Assembly: GCA_027486415.1 (NCBI GenBank)
Contig: JAIXPC010000006.1
Span: 1-64,000, forward strand
Length of the DNA stretch: 64,000 nucleotides
Reading direction: 5' to 3'
Origin: Sphingomonadales bacterium
GTDB lineage: Bacteria; Pseudomonadota; Alphaproteobacteria; Sphingomonadales; Sphingomonadaceae
Shown here: piece after piece, positions 11,456 through 21,047 of the stretch
Layout of the letters: the number at the start of each line of letters is the position of its first letter
Numbering within the stretch: position 1 is the stretch's first letter
Translations under genes and position numbers: made by a program
The notes under the pieces: generated by a model
The model's input: the letters and a program-made list of their open reading frames with translations, nothing else
The model's database searches: none
Told to the model about the DNA's origin: nothing

Positions 11456-12289
11456 TCAGGCCCGCGCGGTGACCAACCAGACGGCGCCAGGCAGGCGCAC
11501 TTCGCCGTCCTTCAGGAACGGCTGCAACGCTGCAGCCAGTTGCGGGCGGGCCGCATCGCCAATGCCGGCTTCGCGCACCGCCTTTGCCGCCGGGCCGATC
11601 CGCAGGTTGAAGGTGACGGCCTGCGTGATCGGATCATCACCTGCGCCGATCATCATTTCGAACGGAACGCTGTGAAAGGCCAGATCATGCCAACCGGCGG
11701 CTTCCAGAAACGTCGCCACCCGGCCGGCGTCGGCAAAGGCGAAGGGGCCGGGAGCGTGCGGATCCGATGCGGCTTGCGACGGCAAGAGATCGGCCAGCGC
11801 GATGAGCGGCAGCGTGGCCCACAGGTTGCGCGCCGCAGGTTGCCAGCAGGCAAAGACCAGGCGGCCGCCGGGCGCGGCAAGACTGTGCAGATGGGCGAAT
11901 GCGGCTTGCGGATCAGCAAAGAACATCACGCCAAAGCGCGAGATGATGAGATCAAAGCCCGTCTCGTCGGCCCATTTCGAGGCATCGGCAGCGATGAACT
12001 CAGCCTCGCAAAGCAGGGCCTCGGCGCGTTCGCGGGCGCGGGCCAGCAGCGGCTCGGAAATGTCGAGACCGATGGCGTGGCCGCCCTCTCCCACCACCGC
12101 GTCGATGGCGAGAGTCGTCTCCCCGGCACCGCAGCCGATATCAAGTACGGTTTCGCCGGCCTGCGGGTTGGCTGCCGCCAGCAGGGCACCGGTAACGGGC
12201 GTCAGGGCAAGGTCCATGCGCTCCTGCATGCTGACCCAGGTCTCCCCGACCTTGCCGTTCCAATACTCGATCTGATCGGCGTTGTTCAT
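11456..12289 (-). CDS. Class I SAM-dependent methyltransferase
   Basis: 277-residue soluble protein with a Rossmann methyltransferase fold. Motif I is VLDIGCGAGE at residues 48-57, motif II/acidic loop GLDISEPLLARARERAE, and motif IV DLIISRFGVMFFADP. This pattern is typical of ubiquinone/menaquinone-methylase-like (UbiE/COG2226) proteins of unknown substrate. It precedes alaS on the same strand, which may reflect co-transcription rather than related function. The substrate cannot be inferred from the window. Confidence 0.85.
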   Translation of the reverse strand: MNNADQIEYWNGKVGETWVSMQERMDLALTPVTGALLAAANPQAGETVLDIGCGAGETTLAIDAVVGEGGHAIGLDISEPLLARARERAEALLCEAEFIAADASKWADETGFDLIISRFGVMFFADPQAAFAHLHSLAAPGGRLVFACWQPAARNLWATLPLIALADLLPSQAASDPHAPGPFAFADAGRVATFLEAAGWHDLAFHSVPFEMMIGAGDDPITQAVTFNLRIGPAAKAVREAGIGDAARPQLAAALQPFLKDGEVRLPGAVWLVTARA

Positions 12290-12358
12290 CGCTACCCGTC
12301 CGCTTGCCTTGATATCGGGCTATTGGGCCTTGGCGCCGCGCTGGTCAATTGGCCGCGC

Positions 12359-12386
12359 TTGACGAGGATCAGGACTGAATTACAGT
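12359..12386 (+). promoter_or_regulatory. Putative sigma-70 promoter of the exported protein gene at 12393
   Basis: TTGACG (12359-12364) and TACAGT (12381-12386) are 16 bases apart. The expected transcription start coincides with the ATG at 12393, and no Shine-Dalgarno sequence is visible, so a leaderless mRNA is possible. Confidence 0.4.
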
Positions 12387-12392
12387 TAAGTA

Positions 12393-13301
12393 ATGATCCG
12401 TCTGCTTGCGATGACGACGCTTGTCATGCTTTCGGCCGAAGTTGCCAAGGCAGCGCCTCAGCCGGCAGATCCGATGACGGTGACGGCCGAACGTCTGACA
12501 CGAGGCGCACTGAGGGCGCAGGCCTCCCGCTTTGTCCGCACGGTGATGGCGGCTACACGCAGCGGGCAAAATGCGCGCTGGTATGACCGGCTGTGCCCCA
12601 CGACCATTGGCGTGCGCGACGATGTGGGACGCTTGTTCACCAATCGCATCGCAGATGTGGCACGACACGTCGGCCTGCAGATGGACACCGATGCCGATTG
12701 CGATCCGAATATCGCAGTGGTGTTCACCACCGATCCACGGGCCCTGACGCGGTTGATAGACAAACGACAGAGCGGCGCTTTGAGCAGCAATCTGCCCGTC
12801 GATGATCGCGGGTTGCTGTTCAAATCAAATCTGCCTGTGCGCTGGTGGCATTCCACCCTGCCAGAAGGAGCAGACGGAAAGCCGTTCGGGCCCGGTGCAG
12901 CCGGGCTTGGTGCCAGTGCTGGCTTGCCGGCAGAAGTGACGTACAACAATAACACGCGGGCTTCCCGCATTGACCTGCCATCGCGGCTGCGGATTACCGG
13001 TGCAGTCGTCATGATCGATATCGGCCGGATGGGACAGGTTCCTGTATCTGCGCTGACGGATTACGTGGCGATGGCGGCGTTGGTCCGGCTGCAAATGAAG
13101 CCTGCCAACCAACCAGAGGACACCATCCTGGCAATGTTCAATCCCGGCGCACCACGTTTCGAAGGCTTCACCGACCAGGACGAGCGCTTCATTGAAGCGG
13201 TTTATGACAGCAAGGCCAACGTGGAAGGCTGGCGGCAGCGCGCTGACATGGCCGGTCGGATGGCTGACGCCGCGCTGTTGCCCGAACGGCCTCGCCGTTG
13301 A
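12393..13301 (+). CDS. Exported protein of unknown function
   Basis: 302-residue protein with a clear signal peptide (MIRLLAMTTLVMLSAEVAKA, likely cut after AKA). The mature part contains WYDRLCPTTIGV near the N-terminus and DADCDPNIAVVFTTDPRAL, the two cysteines perhaps forming a disulfide, then an alanine-rich helix ALTDYVAMAALVRL near the C-terminus. From memory this arrangement recurs in uncharacterised sphingomonad secreted proteins, but no function is known to me. No ribosome binding site is visible. The gene is alone, with a promoter-like sequence upstream and a long shared hairpin between it and convergent recA. Confidence 0.75.
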   Translation: MIRLLAMTTLVMLSAEVAKAAPQPADPMTVTAERLTRGALRAQASRFVRTVMAATRSGQNARWYDRLCPTTIGVRDDVGRLFTNRIADVARHVGLQMDTDADCDPNIAVVFTTDPRALTRLIDKRQSGALSSNLPVDDRGLLFKSNLPVRWWHSTLPEGADGKPFGPGAAGLGASAGLPAEVTYNNNTRASRIDLPSRLRITGAVVMIDIGRMGQVPVSALTDYVAMAALVRLQMKPANQPEDTILAMFNPGAPRFEGFTDQDERFIEAVYDSKANVEGWRQRADMAGRMADAALLPERPRR

Positions 13302-13307
13302 CGGCAT

Positions 13308-13347
13308 ATGAACAAGGGGCGGCCAGTGAAAGCCGCCCCTTGTTCAT
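13308..13347. terminator. Long hairpin between convergent genes, likely bidirectional terminator
   Basis: A perfect 16-bp stem (13308-13323 with 13332-13347) around the loop CAGTGAAA, starting 6 bases after the exported-protein stop and ending 20 bases from the recA stop. It has no long T-run on either side, so it may act as a weak bidirectional terminator or as an mRNA 3'-end stabiliser. Confidence 0.6.
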
Positions 13348-13367
13348 CGAGAAGAGCCCGATGGGAA

Positions 13368-14435
13368 TTACATGTCGTCGGTATCGTCTTCGGCTGAAGG
13401 GCCGACCAAAAGCGCTTCCGAAATGCCAGCCGCGTTATCGCGGATGATCTTTTCAATCCTGGCGCAAACATCCGGATTTTCGCGAAGATATTTCTTCGCA
13501 TTTTCACGTCCTTGGCCGATACGAACGCTATCGTGGCTGAACCAGGCGCCCGATTTCTCGACAACGCCCGCCTTGACGCCGAGATCGAGAATCTCACCGA
13601 TCTTGGAGACGCCTTCGCCATACATGATGTCAAATTCGACCTGCTTGAACGGCGGTGCCACCTTGTTCTTCACGATCTTCACGCGCGTGGTGTTGCCCAC
13701 GATGTCATCGCGATCCTTGATCTGACCGGTACGACGGATGTCGAGACGAACCGAAGCATAGAATTTCAGCGCGTTGCCACCGGTGGTCGTCTCCGGATTG
13801 CCGTACATCACGCCGATCTTCATGCGGAGTTGGTTGATGAAGATCACCAGGCAGCGCGAGCGGCTGATCGAACCGGTCAGCTTGCGCAGAGACTGCGACA
13901 TCAGGCGGGCCTGCAGGCCGACGTGGCTGTCGCCCATCTCGCCTTCGATTTCCGCACGCGGCACCAGCGCGGCCACCGAGTCGACAACCAGCACGTCAAT
14001 GGCGTTGGAACGCACGAGCGTATCAACGATTTCCAGCGCCTGCTCGCCCGTGTCGGGCTGCGAGACAATCAACTCATCGATGTTGACGCCCAGCTTCTTG
14101 GCATAGACCGGATCGAGCGCGTGTTCGGCGTCGACAAAGGCAGCCGTGCCGCCGTTCTTCTGCGCTTCTGCAATGGCATGGAGCGCCAGCGTCGTCTTGC
14201 CGGAGCTTTCTGGCCCATAGATTTCCACGACGCGGCCACGCGGCAGACCGCCGATGCCTAGCGCGATATCAAGACCGAGCGAGCCAGTGGAGATCGCCTC
14301 CACCTCCATTGCGTCGCGCTGACCCAGCTTCATCACCGAGCCCTTGCCGAACGCACGGTCGATCTGCGCCAGGGCTGCTTCCAGAGCTTTTTGCCGATCC
14401 ATTCCCGATTCCACCACTTTCAGAGCAGATGCCAT
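13368..14435 (-). CDS. recA: DNA recombinase RecA
   Basis: Strand-exchange ATPase of homologous recombination and co-protease for LexA cleavage in the SOS response. The 355-residue protein has Walker A GPESSGKT at residues 74-81, Walker [10 protein letters not shown], the loop-1 region [16 protein letters not shown] and the signature [13 protein letters not shown]. An upstream in-frame ATG would add 26 residues, but AAGGAAC before ATG 14435 and the family start decide for the latter. A perfect SOS box overlaps the predicted -35 about 80 bases upstream, so the gene is LexA-controlled. It is convergent with an exported protein and lies just after the cckA-like gene on the same strand. Confidence 0.98.
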   Translation of the reverse strand: MASALKVVESGMDRQKALEAALAQIDRAFGKGSVMKLGQRDAMEVEAISTGSLGLDIALGIGGLPRGRVVEIYGPESSGKTTLALHAIAEAQKNGGTAAFVDAEHALDPVYAKKLGVNIDELIVSQPDTGEQALEIVDTLVRSNAIDVLVVDSVAALVPRAEIEGEMGDSHVGLQARLMSQSLRKLTGSISRSRCLVIFINQLRMKIGVMYGNPETTTGGNALKFYASVRLDIRRTGQIKDRDDIVGNTTRVKIVKNKVAPPFKQVEFDIMYGEGVSKIGEILDLGVKAGVVEKSGAWFSHDSVRIGQGRENAKKYLRENPDVCARIEKIIRDNAAGISEALLVGPSAEDDTDDM

Positions 14436-14484
14436 GACCCGTTCCTTTCCCTGAAGCCGCCGTTCCGCTTCGTCAACGGCTTTT

Positions 14485-14513
14485 GATGTACCGCAAATGT
14501 TCCGCGAGAACAA
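14485..14513 (-). promoter_or_regulatory. Predicted recA promoter
   Basis: On the minus strand TTGTTC (14513-14508) and TACATC (14490-14485) are separated by exactly 17 bases. The -35 hexamer is embedded in the SOS box, so LexA binding would directly occlude it. The leader to the ATG would be about 43 bases. Confidence 0.6.
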
Positions 14514-14522
14514 GTGTGGAAC
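14508..14522. promoter_or_regulatory. LexA/SOS box of recA
   Basis: On the minus strand GTTCCACACTTGTTC is a perfect GTTC-N7-GTTC, the form recognised by LexA in alphaproteobacteria. It overlaps the predicted recA -35 and is almost the same as box 1 at 1226. Confidence 0.9.
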
Positions 14523-14535
14523 AGAATTTTTCTGC

Positions 14536-16113
14536 TCAGGGCTTCAGGGGTTGCGCCGTGGCAATGGCGGAAACAAGCTCGGCAAGAGCGAAAGGCTTGG
14601 CAAGAAAGCGAATTCCGCGGGCATCGGCGTCACGGTGGCGTGGCAGTTCGGCATATCCGGACATCAGCACGATGCCCATGTCGGGCCGCATCCGCGCCGC
14701 TTCGAAGGCAAGTTCGACGCCGTCGATCCCCGGCATCATCACGTCGGAGACCAGCACGTCAAACGCCTCTCCGTCCCGCAGCAGCGCCAGCGCCGCCATC
14801 GCGTCGCCAGCCGCAGTTACGATGCAGCCCTTGCGCTCCAAGCCGCGGGCGAACACGGCACGCACCGACGGTTCATCCTCCACAAGCAACACCCGGCGGC
14901 CAGCTGGCACGGGATCGGCATCGAGCTTGACGGTTTCGCGGGCTGCCGCAGGCGCCGCAGGGCGCGGACGACCGGGCAGGTAAAGGGAGAAGGTGGTGCC
15001 GCGACCGCCCGGCCCCGCCTTGGCGAAGATATAGCCGTCGGATTGCTTGACGATGCCATAGACGGTTGACAGGCCCAGCCCTGTCCCCTGCCCCTGCGGC
15101 TTGGTGGAGAAAAAGGGTTCAAAGATTTTCGCTGCAATTTCAGGAGGTATGCCGCTGCCCGTATCAGTGACGTCGATGGCGACGAAGTCGATCGCCGGCA
15201 TCATTTCATAGCCCAGCGCCGCCACGTCGCGGCGCGGGATATCGGCGATGGTGATGACGACACTGCCATTGCCGTCCATCGCATCACGGGCGTTGACGGC
15301 AAGGTTGACGATGACCTGTTCCAGTTGGCCGGGATCGGCGCGCACGGCGAATTTGCCCTTGGGGGCGACAATGTCGAGATCGATGGCAGGGCCGAGAAGT
15401 TTGACCAGCAAGGGCCTGAGATCATTGACGAGATCACTAACACACAGCAGCTGGCGATGCTGGGGTTGCTGGCGGGCAAAGGCGAGCAGTTGGCCAACCA
15501 GATTGGCCCCGCGCTGGCCATTTTTCAGGATCTCGGTCACCGCATCATGCTCAGGGCCAGCATCGGCAAAACGATCCAGCAACTGTTCGGCGTGGCCCAG
15601 AATAGCCGTGAGCAAATTGTTGAAATCGTGAGCAATACCACCAGCAAGTTGACCGACGGCCTGCAGACGGGTGACTGCTGCAACCTGGTTCTCCAGCCGG
15701 ATCTGATCACGGATATCCCGCATGGCGATCACGGCCTGGCCACCCATGCTGGACGGCGTGGGGATCACATGGATATCGCGCACTTCGTCGGGGCGCTCGG
15801 CGAGGGCCAACCGCAAGGTATGGGCCTCTCCGCCTGCCAGAACGTCGGCAAGGGCACGGGTCAGAAGCTCGGCATCATCCTTCACAAGCATGGCTTCCGG
15901 ACGCATGCCGGGGCGCCAGCGTGAGCCGGCATTGGCTTTCATGGCGTCGTTGCCGTTGGTGATGCGACCAGAAGAATCGAGCAATGCCAATGCGATAGGC
16001 AGGTTGAGCAACAGAGTGCCGATACCGGGAGCGGTCAACCCCTCGGCGAAAGGGGCAGGCCAGGGGGCATCCAGGGGACGAAAGTTCAGCCAGTCAGTGA
16101 CCGCGTCAGCCAT
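14536..16113 (-). CDS. cckA: CckA-like hybrid sensor histidine kinase
   Basis: 525-residue hybrid kinase. A PAS-like region (about residues 30-140, [12 protein letters not shown]) is followed by the HisKA dimerisation domain with phospho-acceptor H162 in [11 protein letters not shown], the HATPase_c domain ([29 protein letters not shown]) and a C-terminal receiver with phospho-acceptor D457 in [10 protein letters not shown]. This order and the H-box text fit CckA, which phosphorylates CtrA through ChpT. Unlike Caulobacter CckA, no transmembrane helices are evident at the N-terminus, so it may be a soluble relative. The ATG overlaps the upstream stop by 8 bases (ATGGCTGA), which decides the start. 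recA lies downstream. Confidence 0.75.
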   Translation of the reverse strand: MADAVTDWLNFRPLDAPWPAPFAEGLTAPGIGTLLLNLPIALALLDSSGRITNGNDAMKANAGSRWRPGMRPEAMLVKDDAELLTRALADVLAGGEAHTLRLALAERPDEVRDIHVIPTPSSMGGQAVIAMRDIRDQIRLENQVAAVTRLQAVGQLAGGIAHDFNNLLTAILGHAEQLLDRFADAGPEHDAVTEILKNGQRGANLVGQLLAFARQQPQHRQLLCVSDLVNDLRPLLVKLLGPAIDLDIVAPKGKFAVRADPGQLEQVIVNLAVNARDAMDGNGSVVITIADIPRRDVAALGYEMMPAIDFVAIDVTDTGSGIPPEIAAKIFEPFFSTKPQGQGTGLGLSTVYGIVKQSDGYIFAKAGPGGRGTTFSLYLPGRPRPAAPAAARETVKLDADPVPAGRRVLLVEDEPSVRAVFARGLERKGCIVTAAGDAMAALALLRDGEAFDVLVSDVMMPGIDGVELAFEAARMRPDMGIVLMSGYAELPRHRDADARGIRFLAKPFALAELVSAIATAQPLKP

Positions 16114-16753
16114 AGCGTTGTTCCGTCCACGGATCGCCATCGTTGTGATAGCCGCGCACTTCCCAGAAGCCGGGATTGTCGACAGCCAGAAATTCGATCC
16201 TGGTCAACCACTTGGCGGATTTCCAGAAATACCAGCGCGGGATGATCGCACGCACCGGGCCGCCGTGATCGCGGCTCAGCGGCACGCCATCATGGCTGTG
16301 GGCCAGCAGGCAATCGTCGCCGGCGAACCGCTCCAGCGTGACATTGGTGGTATAGCCATCGGCGCCGTGGAGTACGACAACGCTGGCCATCGGCAGCGGT
16401 TTGACGACCGAAATCAGGTGCCGGGTGGACACGCCTTCCCAGCGGTTGTCGAAACGCGACCATTGGGTGACACAATGGATGTCCGAAATGTCCAACATCC
16501 GGGGTTGGGCCTGGTAGGATTCCCAGTCCCAGGTCGTCGGATGCTCAACCGCGCCGTCGATCTTCAGCCGCCATTCCGATTTCGCGACGTCCGGCTTCAC
16601 GCCCAGATCGAGCACTGGCCAGTTGGTCACCAGGCGCTGGCCGGGCGGCAGGCGGTTGGCGTGTTCGGGATCGGGCTTGCCGGTGAGCAGGCGGCGGCTT
16701 TGGGCCCAGGCCTGCTTGATGGCGATCAGCTTGTCCCGGATGCCATCGGCCAT
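16106..16753 (-). CDS. Sulfite-oxidase-like molybdopterin oxidoreductase, cytosolic
   Basis: 215-residue protein of the COG2041 family (MsrP/YuiH-like). The molybdenum ligand is expected to be C94 in DIHCVTQWSR, and the later HDGVPLSRDHGGPVRAIIP and WYFWKSAKWL segments are typical of the oxidoreductase molybdopterin-binding domain. Unlike MsrP it has no Tat signal, so it should act in the cytosol; its substrate is unknown. It lies 4 bases downstream of smpB and overlaps the cckA-like gene by 8 bases, placing it inside a dapA-smpB-this gene-cckA operon. Confidence 0.88.
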   Translation of the reverse strand: MADGIRDKLIAIKQAWAQSRRLLTGKPDPEHANRLPPGQRLVTNWPVLDLGVKPDVAKSEWRLKIDGAVEHPTTWDWESYQAQPRMLDISDIHCVTQWSRFDNRWEGVSTRHLISVVKPLPMASVVVLHGADGYTTNVTLERFAGDDCLLAHSHDGVPLSRDHGGPVRAIIPRWYFWKSAKWLTRIEFLAVDNPGFWEVRGYHNDGDPWTEQRYG

Positions 16754-16757
16754 CGCG

Positions 16758-17240
16758 TCAGCCCCGATCCCGCAGCAATCGCGCCTTGTCGCGCTGCCAG
16801 TCGCGTTCCTTCGTCGTCTCGCGCTTGTCGTGCAGCTTCTTGCCCTTGCCCAGCGCGATCTCGATCTTGGCCCGGCCAGAGCCGTTGAAATAGATCATCA
16901 GCGGCACGATGGTCATGCCCTGCCGGTTCACGGCGCTTTCCATCTTTTCGATTTCACGGGTGTGCATCAGCAGCTTGCGCGGCCGTTTCGGCTCGTGATT
17001 GAAGATGTTGCCGTGGCTGAATTCCTGGATGGTGGCGTTCACCAGCCACATCTGGCCATCCTTCACCTCGGCAAAGCTCTCCGCGATGCTGGCCTGCCCC
17101 TTGCGGAGCGACTTCACCTCGGTGCCGGTCAACATCATGCCGGCTTCCACCACGTCCTCGATATAATATTCAAAACGCGCACGGCGGTTCTCGGCGACAA
17201 TCTTCGCTTTCACGCCCACCGCAGGCTTGGGCCTGGCCAT
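16758..17240 (-). CDS. smpB: SsrA-binding protein SmpB
   Basis: Binds tmRNA and brings it to stalled ribosomes for trans-translation. The 160-residue protein has [18 protein letters not shown], the central KRPRKLLMH and the basic C-terminal tail ([21 protein letters not shown]) that probes the mRNA channel. The start is fixed by the TGATG overlap with the dapA stop. Second gene of the dapA-smpB operon. Confidence 0.97.
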   Translation of the reverse strand: MARPKPAVGVKAKIVAENRRARFEYYIEDVVEAGMMLTGTEVKSLRKGQASIAESFAEVKDGQMWLVNATIQEFSHGNIFNHEPKRPRKLLMHTREIEKMESAVNRQGMTIVPLMIYFNGSGRAKIEIALGKGKKLHDKRETTKERDWQRDKARLLRDRG

Positions 17241-18124
17241 CAGATCAGGCCGGCGTGAACCAGCGCGGCGTCCACCGCCGCCCTGGCCGCTTCCGAAGGC
17301 TCGGTGATCGGCAGGCGCACCTCCGTTCCCATCCGGCCCAGCCGGTTGAGCGCATATTTCGTCGGCCCCGGCGAGGTGTCGCTGAACAGCGCGGCGTGCA
17401 GCGGCTGCAGGCGATCGTTGATGGCCAGAGCGGCGGCATAATCGCCGCGCAGGCACGCCTCCTGCAACTGGGCACACAGCCTGGGCGCGACGTTGGCAGA
17501 CACGGAAATTGCCCCAACCCCGCCCTGCGCGTTGAAGCCCACGGCCATGTCGTCATTGCCCGAAAGCTGGATGAAATCGCCGCCGCAGGCCAGCCGCTGC
17601 TGGGCCACGCGGGCGATGTTGCCGGTGGCATCCTTCACCCCTACGATGCGCGGCAGCTCGGCCAGCCGGGCCATCGTCTCCACGCTCATGTCCGCCACGC
17701 TGCGACCGGGGATGTTGTAGATTATGATCGGCAGCGACGTCGCCTCGTGCAGCGCGGTGAAATGCGCGATCAGGCCGGTCTGGCTCGGCTTGTTGTAATA
17801 AGGCACGACGATCAGCGCGGCATCGGCACCCACCTTTTCGGCGTGGGCCAGGTGCGCCAGCGCGGTGCGGGTATCATTGCTGCCGCAGCCGGCGATCACC
17901 GGCACCCGGCCCCTGGCCACCTCAACACAGGCGGTGATCACGGCATAATGTTCATCATGGCTGAGCGTCGGCGATTCACCCGTGGTGCCCACCGGCACCA
18001 GCGCGTGGCTGCCTTCGCTGATCTGCCAGTCGCAGTGCGCGGCAAAACCATCCAGATCGACCGCCCCGTTCCTGAACGGGGTCACCAGCGCCGGCATTGA
18101 TCCCTTCAGGGAAAGTCCATTCAT
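17240..18124 (-). CDS. dapA: 4-hydroxy-tetrahydrodipicolinate synthase
   Basis: Condenses pyruvate with aspartate semialdehyde, the first committed step to lysine and meso-diaminopimelate. The 294-residue TIM-barrel protein has [15 protein letters not shown]136 in IIIYNIPGR and the Schiff-base lysine K164 in VGVKDATGN. Length and motifs are normal. It is the first gene of an operon with smpB and is divergent from slt, with only 35 bases between the two starts, so promoters must overlap coding or leader sequence. Confidence 0.97.
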   Translation of the reverse strand: MNGLSLKGSMPALVTPFRNGAVDLDGFAAHCDWQISEGSHALVPVGTTGESPTLSHDEHYAVITACVEVARGRVPVIAGCGSNDTRTALAHLAHAEKVGADAALIVVPYYNKPSQTGLIAHFTALHEATSLPIIIYNIPGRSVADMSVETMARLAELPRIVGVKDATGNIARVAQQRLACGGDFIQLSGNDDMAVGFNAQGGVGAISVSANVAPRLCAQLQEACLRGDYAAALAINDRLQPLHAALFSDTSPGPTKYALNRLGRMGTEVRLPITEPSEAARAAVDAALVHAGLI

Positions 18125-18159
18125 TGCCTGTTCCTTTGCCGCACTCTAACACAGTCGGC

Positions 18160-20214
18160 ATGTTCGATGCGCGTGATAGAAGCGGCTGGGGCGCCCTGTC
18201 CAGCTTGTCGGCCGTGGCAATTGTCGCGGCAGTGGCCTCTCCGTTGCCGGCACAGGCGCTCGATCCGGCCACCATCGCCCGTTACCAGGCACGACTGGCC
18301 GACAACGACGCCGGCCGTTTCAGCGGCCTCGCCGCCGCCCCGCTGACCGGCGGGCAGGCCGTGCCCGTGCTGGACGATGTGGTGACGTGGGACCGGCTGC
18401 GGCGCGAGGCGTTCCGCGGCGCGTTCGGTGATTATGCGGCCTTCCTTGCCGATCACGCCGACTGGCCAGCCGCCACCACCATCCGCAGGCTGGCCGAACG
18501 CAGCATTGCCGATACCACGCCTGCGGCCGAGATCATCCGTCATTTCAATCGCTTCCCGCCGATCACCGTGGACGGCAAATGGCGGCTGGCACAGGCGCTG
18601 GCGGCCAGCGGACAGGCGGCCACCGCTGCCACCTGGGCGCGGGATGCGTGGGATTCCGCCGGCCTGGACGAGGCACAGGAAGCCGCCGTCTTCGCCAGCT
18701 TTGGCCCGGCCCTGCGCGCAGCCGATCACGCCAACCGCATGGATCGGTTGCTGTGGGCCGATCGCATCACGCCGGCGGCGCGCATGCTGCCGCGCGTCGA
18801 TACCGATACGCGGCTGTGGGCGCTGGCCCGCATCGCGCTGAAACGCAACGCACCCGACGTGGCGGCGCGGCTGGCAGTGGTGCCGGATCGCCTGCGCCGC
18901 GAGGCCGGGCTGATACTGGACGAGGCCAGGTGGCTGATCCGGCAGAACCGCGCTGCCGACGCCCATGCGCTGCTGGCCGGCACGCCGGCATCGCGAAGCC
19001 CGGGCGGCCCGCTCACCATCGGCACCGAAAGCTGGCTGAAGGCGCGGCTGGAGATTGGGCGGGCGCTGTGGCGGGCCGGCAATCCCGGCAGCGCGCGCGC
19101 CGTGCTCGCCGGCCATGGCCTTGATCTGGCGCGCATGGCGTCGAGGCCGGTGGCGGAACGTGCCCTGCTGCTCGATACGGAATGGCTGGCCGGCTGGCTG
19201 GCACTGCGCCGCCTTGGCCAGCCGGCGCAGGCGCTCACGCATTTCCGCGCGGCGCGCAGCGTGGCGCAAGCGCCGATCAGCCAGGCGCGCGGCGATTACT
19301 GGGCCGGCCGCGCCGCCGAAGCCGCCGGCCAGCGCGATGCCGCCCGGCAATATTATGCTGCCGCTGCTGCCCACCCGGATTATTTCTATGGCCAGCTGGC
19401 AACGGAACGGCTGGGCCGGCCGCTGGCCATCCCCGCAACGCCCCTGCCCACCCCCAACGCGCTGGCCTTCGGCAATTTCCGCGCCACCGGCCGCGTGCGG
19501 GCGATCCTTGCGCTGGGCGAGGTGGACCGCGCCCGCCAGACCCTGTTTCTGAAACAACTGGCCGATACCGCCGAAACCCCGGCGCAGGCCATGATGGTGG
19601 CAGCGCTGGCCGGGCCGCTCGAACGTCCGGATGCCGGTGTGCACGCCGGCAAGGCCGCGCGCGGCGAGGCCGGACTGGCGATGATCAGCGCCGCCTTCCC
19701 GGTGCTGGCGCTGCCGCCCGATCTGAAGGGGCGTTTCACCATCATCCACGCGATCACGCGGCAGGAAAGCCAGTTCGACCGCACCGCGCGGTCAAGCGCC
19801 AACGCGCTGGGCATGATGCAGCTGCTGCCCGGCACGGCGGCCGAAACCGCACAGAAACTCGGCCTGCCGGCCAGCCCCGCCAGCCGGCTGACCGAAGACC
19901 CGGTGTGGAACGTGACGCTGGGCAGCGCCTATCTGGAACGGCTGCGCGCCAGCTATGGCGGATCGGCGCCGATGGCGGTGGCGGCCTACAACGCCGGGCC
20001 GGGCAATGTGCGGCGGTTCGTGGCGCAACTGGGCGATCCGCGCGAAGGCGACATCGTCGACTGGATCGAAAGCATCCCGTTTGCCGAAACGCGCAATTAT
20101 GTGCAGCGCGTGCTGGAAAATGCCGTGGTGTATGAAACGCTGTACTCGGACCGGGCGGTGACGAAGGGGCCGAACCGGTTGAGCGAGTGGCTGGGAAAGA
20201 CGACGCCGGGATGA
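18160..20214 (+). CDS. Soluble lytic murein transglycosylase (Slt70-type)
   Basis: Cleaves peptidoglycan between MurNAc and GlcNAc with formation of 1,6-anhydro-MurNAc in the periplasm. The 684-residue protein has a signal peptide (VAIVAAVASPLPAQA), a long alpha-helical superhelix (about residues 40-500), and a C-terminal SLT domain whose catalytic glutamate is E536 in TRQESQFD, followed by ALGMMQLLPGTAAE and AVAAYNAGPGNV. The frame opens 21 codons further upstream inside divergent dapA, but the ATG at 18160 is closer to a normal leader. Convergent with ppk2. Confidence 0.93.
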   Translation: MFDARDRSGWGALSSLSAVAIVAAVASPLPAQALDPATIARYQARLADNDAGRFSGLAAAPLTGGQAVPVLDDVVTWDRLRREAFRGAFGDYAAFLADHADWPAATTIRRLAERSIADTTPAAEIIRHFNRFPPITVDGKWRLAQALAASGQAATAATWARDAWDSAGLDEAQEAAVFASFGPALRAADHANRMDRLLWADRITPAARMLPRVDTDTRLWALARIALKRNAPDVAARLAVVPDRLRREAGLILDEARWLIRQNRAADAHALLAGTPASRSPGGPLTIGTESWLKARLEIGRALWRAGNPGSARAVLAGHGLDLARMASRPVAERALLLDTEWLAGWLALRRLGQPAQALTHFRAARSVAQAPISQARGDYWAGRAAEAAGQRDAARQYYAAAAAHPDYFYGQLATERLGRPLAIPATPLPTPNALAFGNFRATGRVRAILALGEVDRARQTLFLKQLADTAETPAQAMMVAALAGPLERPDAGVHAGKAARGEAGLAMISAAFPVLALPPDLKGRFTIIHAITRQESQFDRTARSSANALGMMQLLPGTAAETAQKLGLPASPASRLTEDPVWNVTLGSAYLERLRASYGGSAPMAVAAYNAGPGNVRRFVAQLGDPREGDIVDWIESIPFAETRNYVQRVLENAVVYETLYSDRAVTKGPNRLSEWLGKTTPG

Positions 20215-20223
20215 CGACGGCGA

Positions 20224-21012
20224 TTATCGCAACGTCTTCCCCAGCGCCGCCTCCGCAATCGCCACCAGCTCCGCATCCGGTTCCGGCCACGTCAGATCCA
20301 CGCCCTCTCCCAACGTGTCGCAGATGATTTCCAGGCTGCGCACGCGGGCCCATTTCTTGTCGTTGGCGGCGATGACGTGCCACGGCGCTTCGGGCGGGGA
20401 GCAGCGCGCGAACATCTCCTGATAGGCTGCGATGTAATCCGCGCGCCGTGACCGGTTGTGATAATCCTCCTTGCCGGTCTTCCATCGTTTCCAGGGGGTT
20501 CGGATGCGTTCTTCCAGCCGCCTGTCCTGCTCGGCCTGGCTGATGTGCAGGAAGATCTTGGCGATCCGCACGCCATCGGCCCGCAGCAGCGCCTCGAAAT
20601 CGTTGATCTCCTGATAGGCCTCGCGCCAGCGCGGCTCGGGGGTGAAGCCATCCACCCGCTCCACCAGCACGCGGCCATACCAGGTGCGATCGAACACGGC
20701 GATTTCACGATTGGCCGGCAGGCGCTGCCAGAAGCGCCAGAGATAGTGGCGGGCGGCTTCCTCGCGGGTGGGCGCACCGATCGGCCAGACCTTGCAATAA
20801 CGCGGGTCGAGCGTGGCGTTCAGCCGCGTGACCAGCCCGCCCTTCCCCGCCGCATCCCAGCCCTCGATGGCGACGATGGCCTTCAGGCCTTGCGCGATAT
20901 AGGCGGCCTGGATGAGTTCGAGCCGGTGCTGGAGGGCGTCGAGCTGCATTTCATACTGGTCGCGGGGGAGATCGTGGTCGATCTCGAAATCGGCGAGATT
21001 GTGGGGGCTCAT
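20224..21012 (-). CDS. ppk2: Polyphosphate kinase 2 family protein
   Basis: Transfers phosphate between polyphosphate and nucleotides. The 262-residue single-domain protein has Walker A GWDAAGKGG at residues 51-59, Walker B AVFDRTWYGR around residue 108, and the lid segment EERIRTPWKRWKTG. Single-domain PPK2 proteins include class I (NDP), class II (NMP) and class III forms; the class cannot be decided by eye. It is a monocistron between slt and the repeat pair before aspS. Together with ppk and ppx 4-8 kb away it forms a loose polyphosphate group. Confidence 0.92.
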   Translation of the reverse strand: MSPHNLADFEIDHDLPRDQYEMQLDALQHRLELIQAAYIAQGLKAIVAIEGWDAAGKGGLVTRLNATLDPRYCKVWPIGAPTREEAARHYLWRFWQRLPANREIAVFDRTWYGRVLVERVDGFTPEPRWREAYQEINDFEALLRADGVRIAKIFLHISQAEQDRRLEERIRTPWKRWKTGKEDYHNRSRRADYIAAYQEMFARCSPPEAPWHVIAANDKKWARVRSLEIICDTLGEGVDLTWPEPDAELVAIAEAALGKTLR

Positions 21013-21047
21013 GGGTGGGGAGGCTGGCAGGAGCGGCCAGTGCTGAC

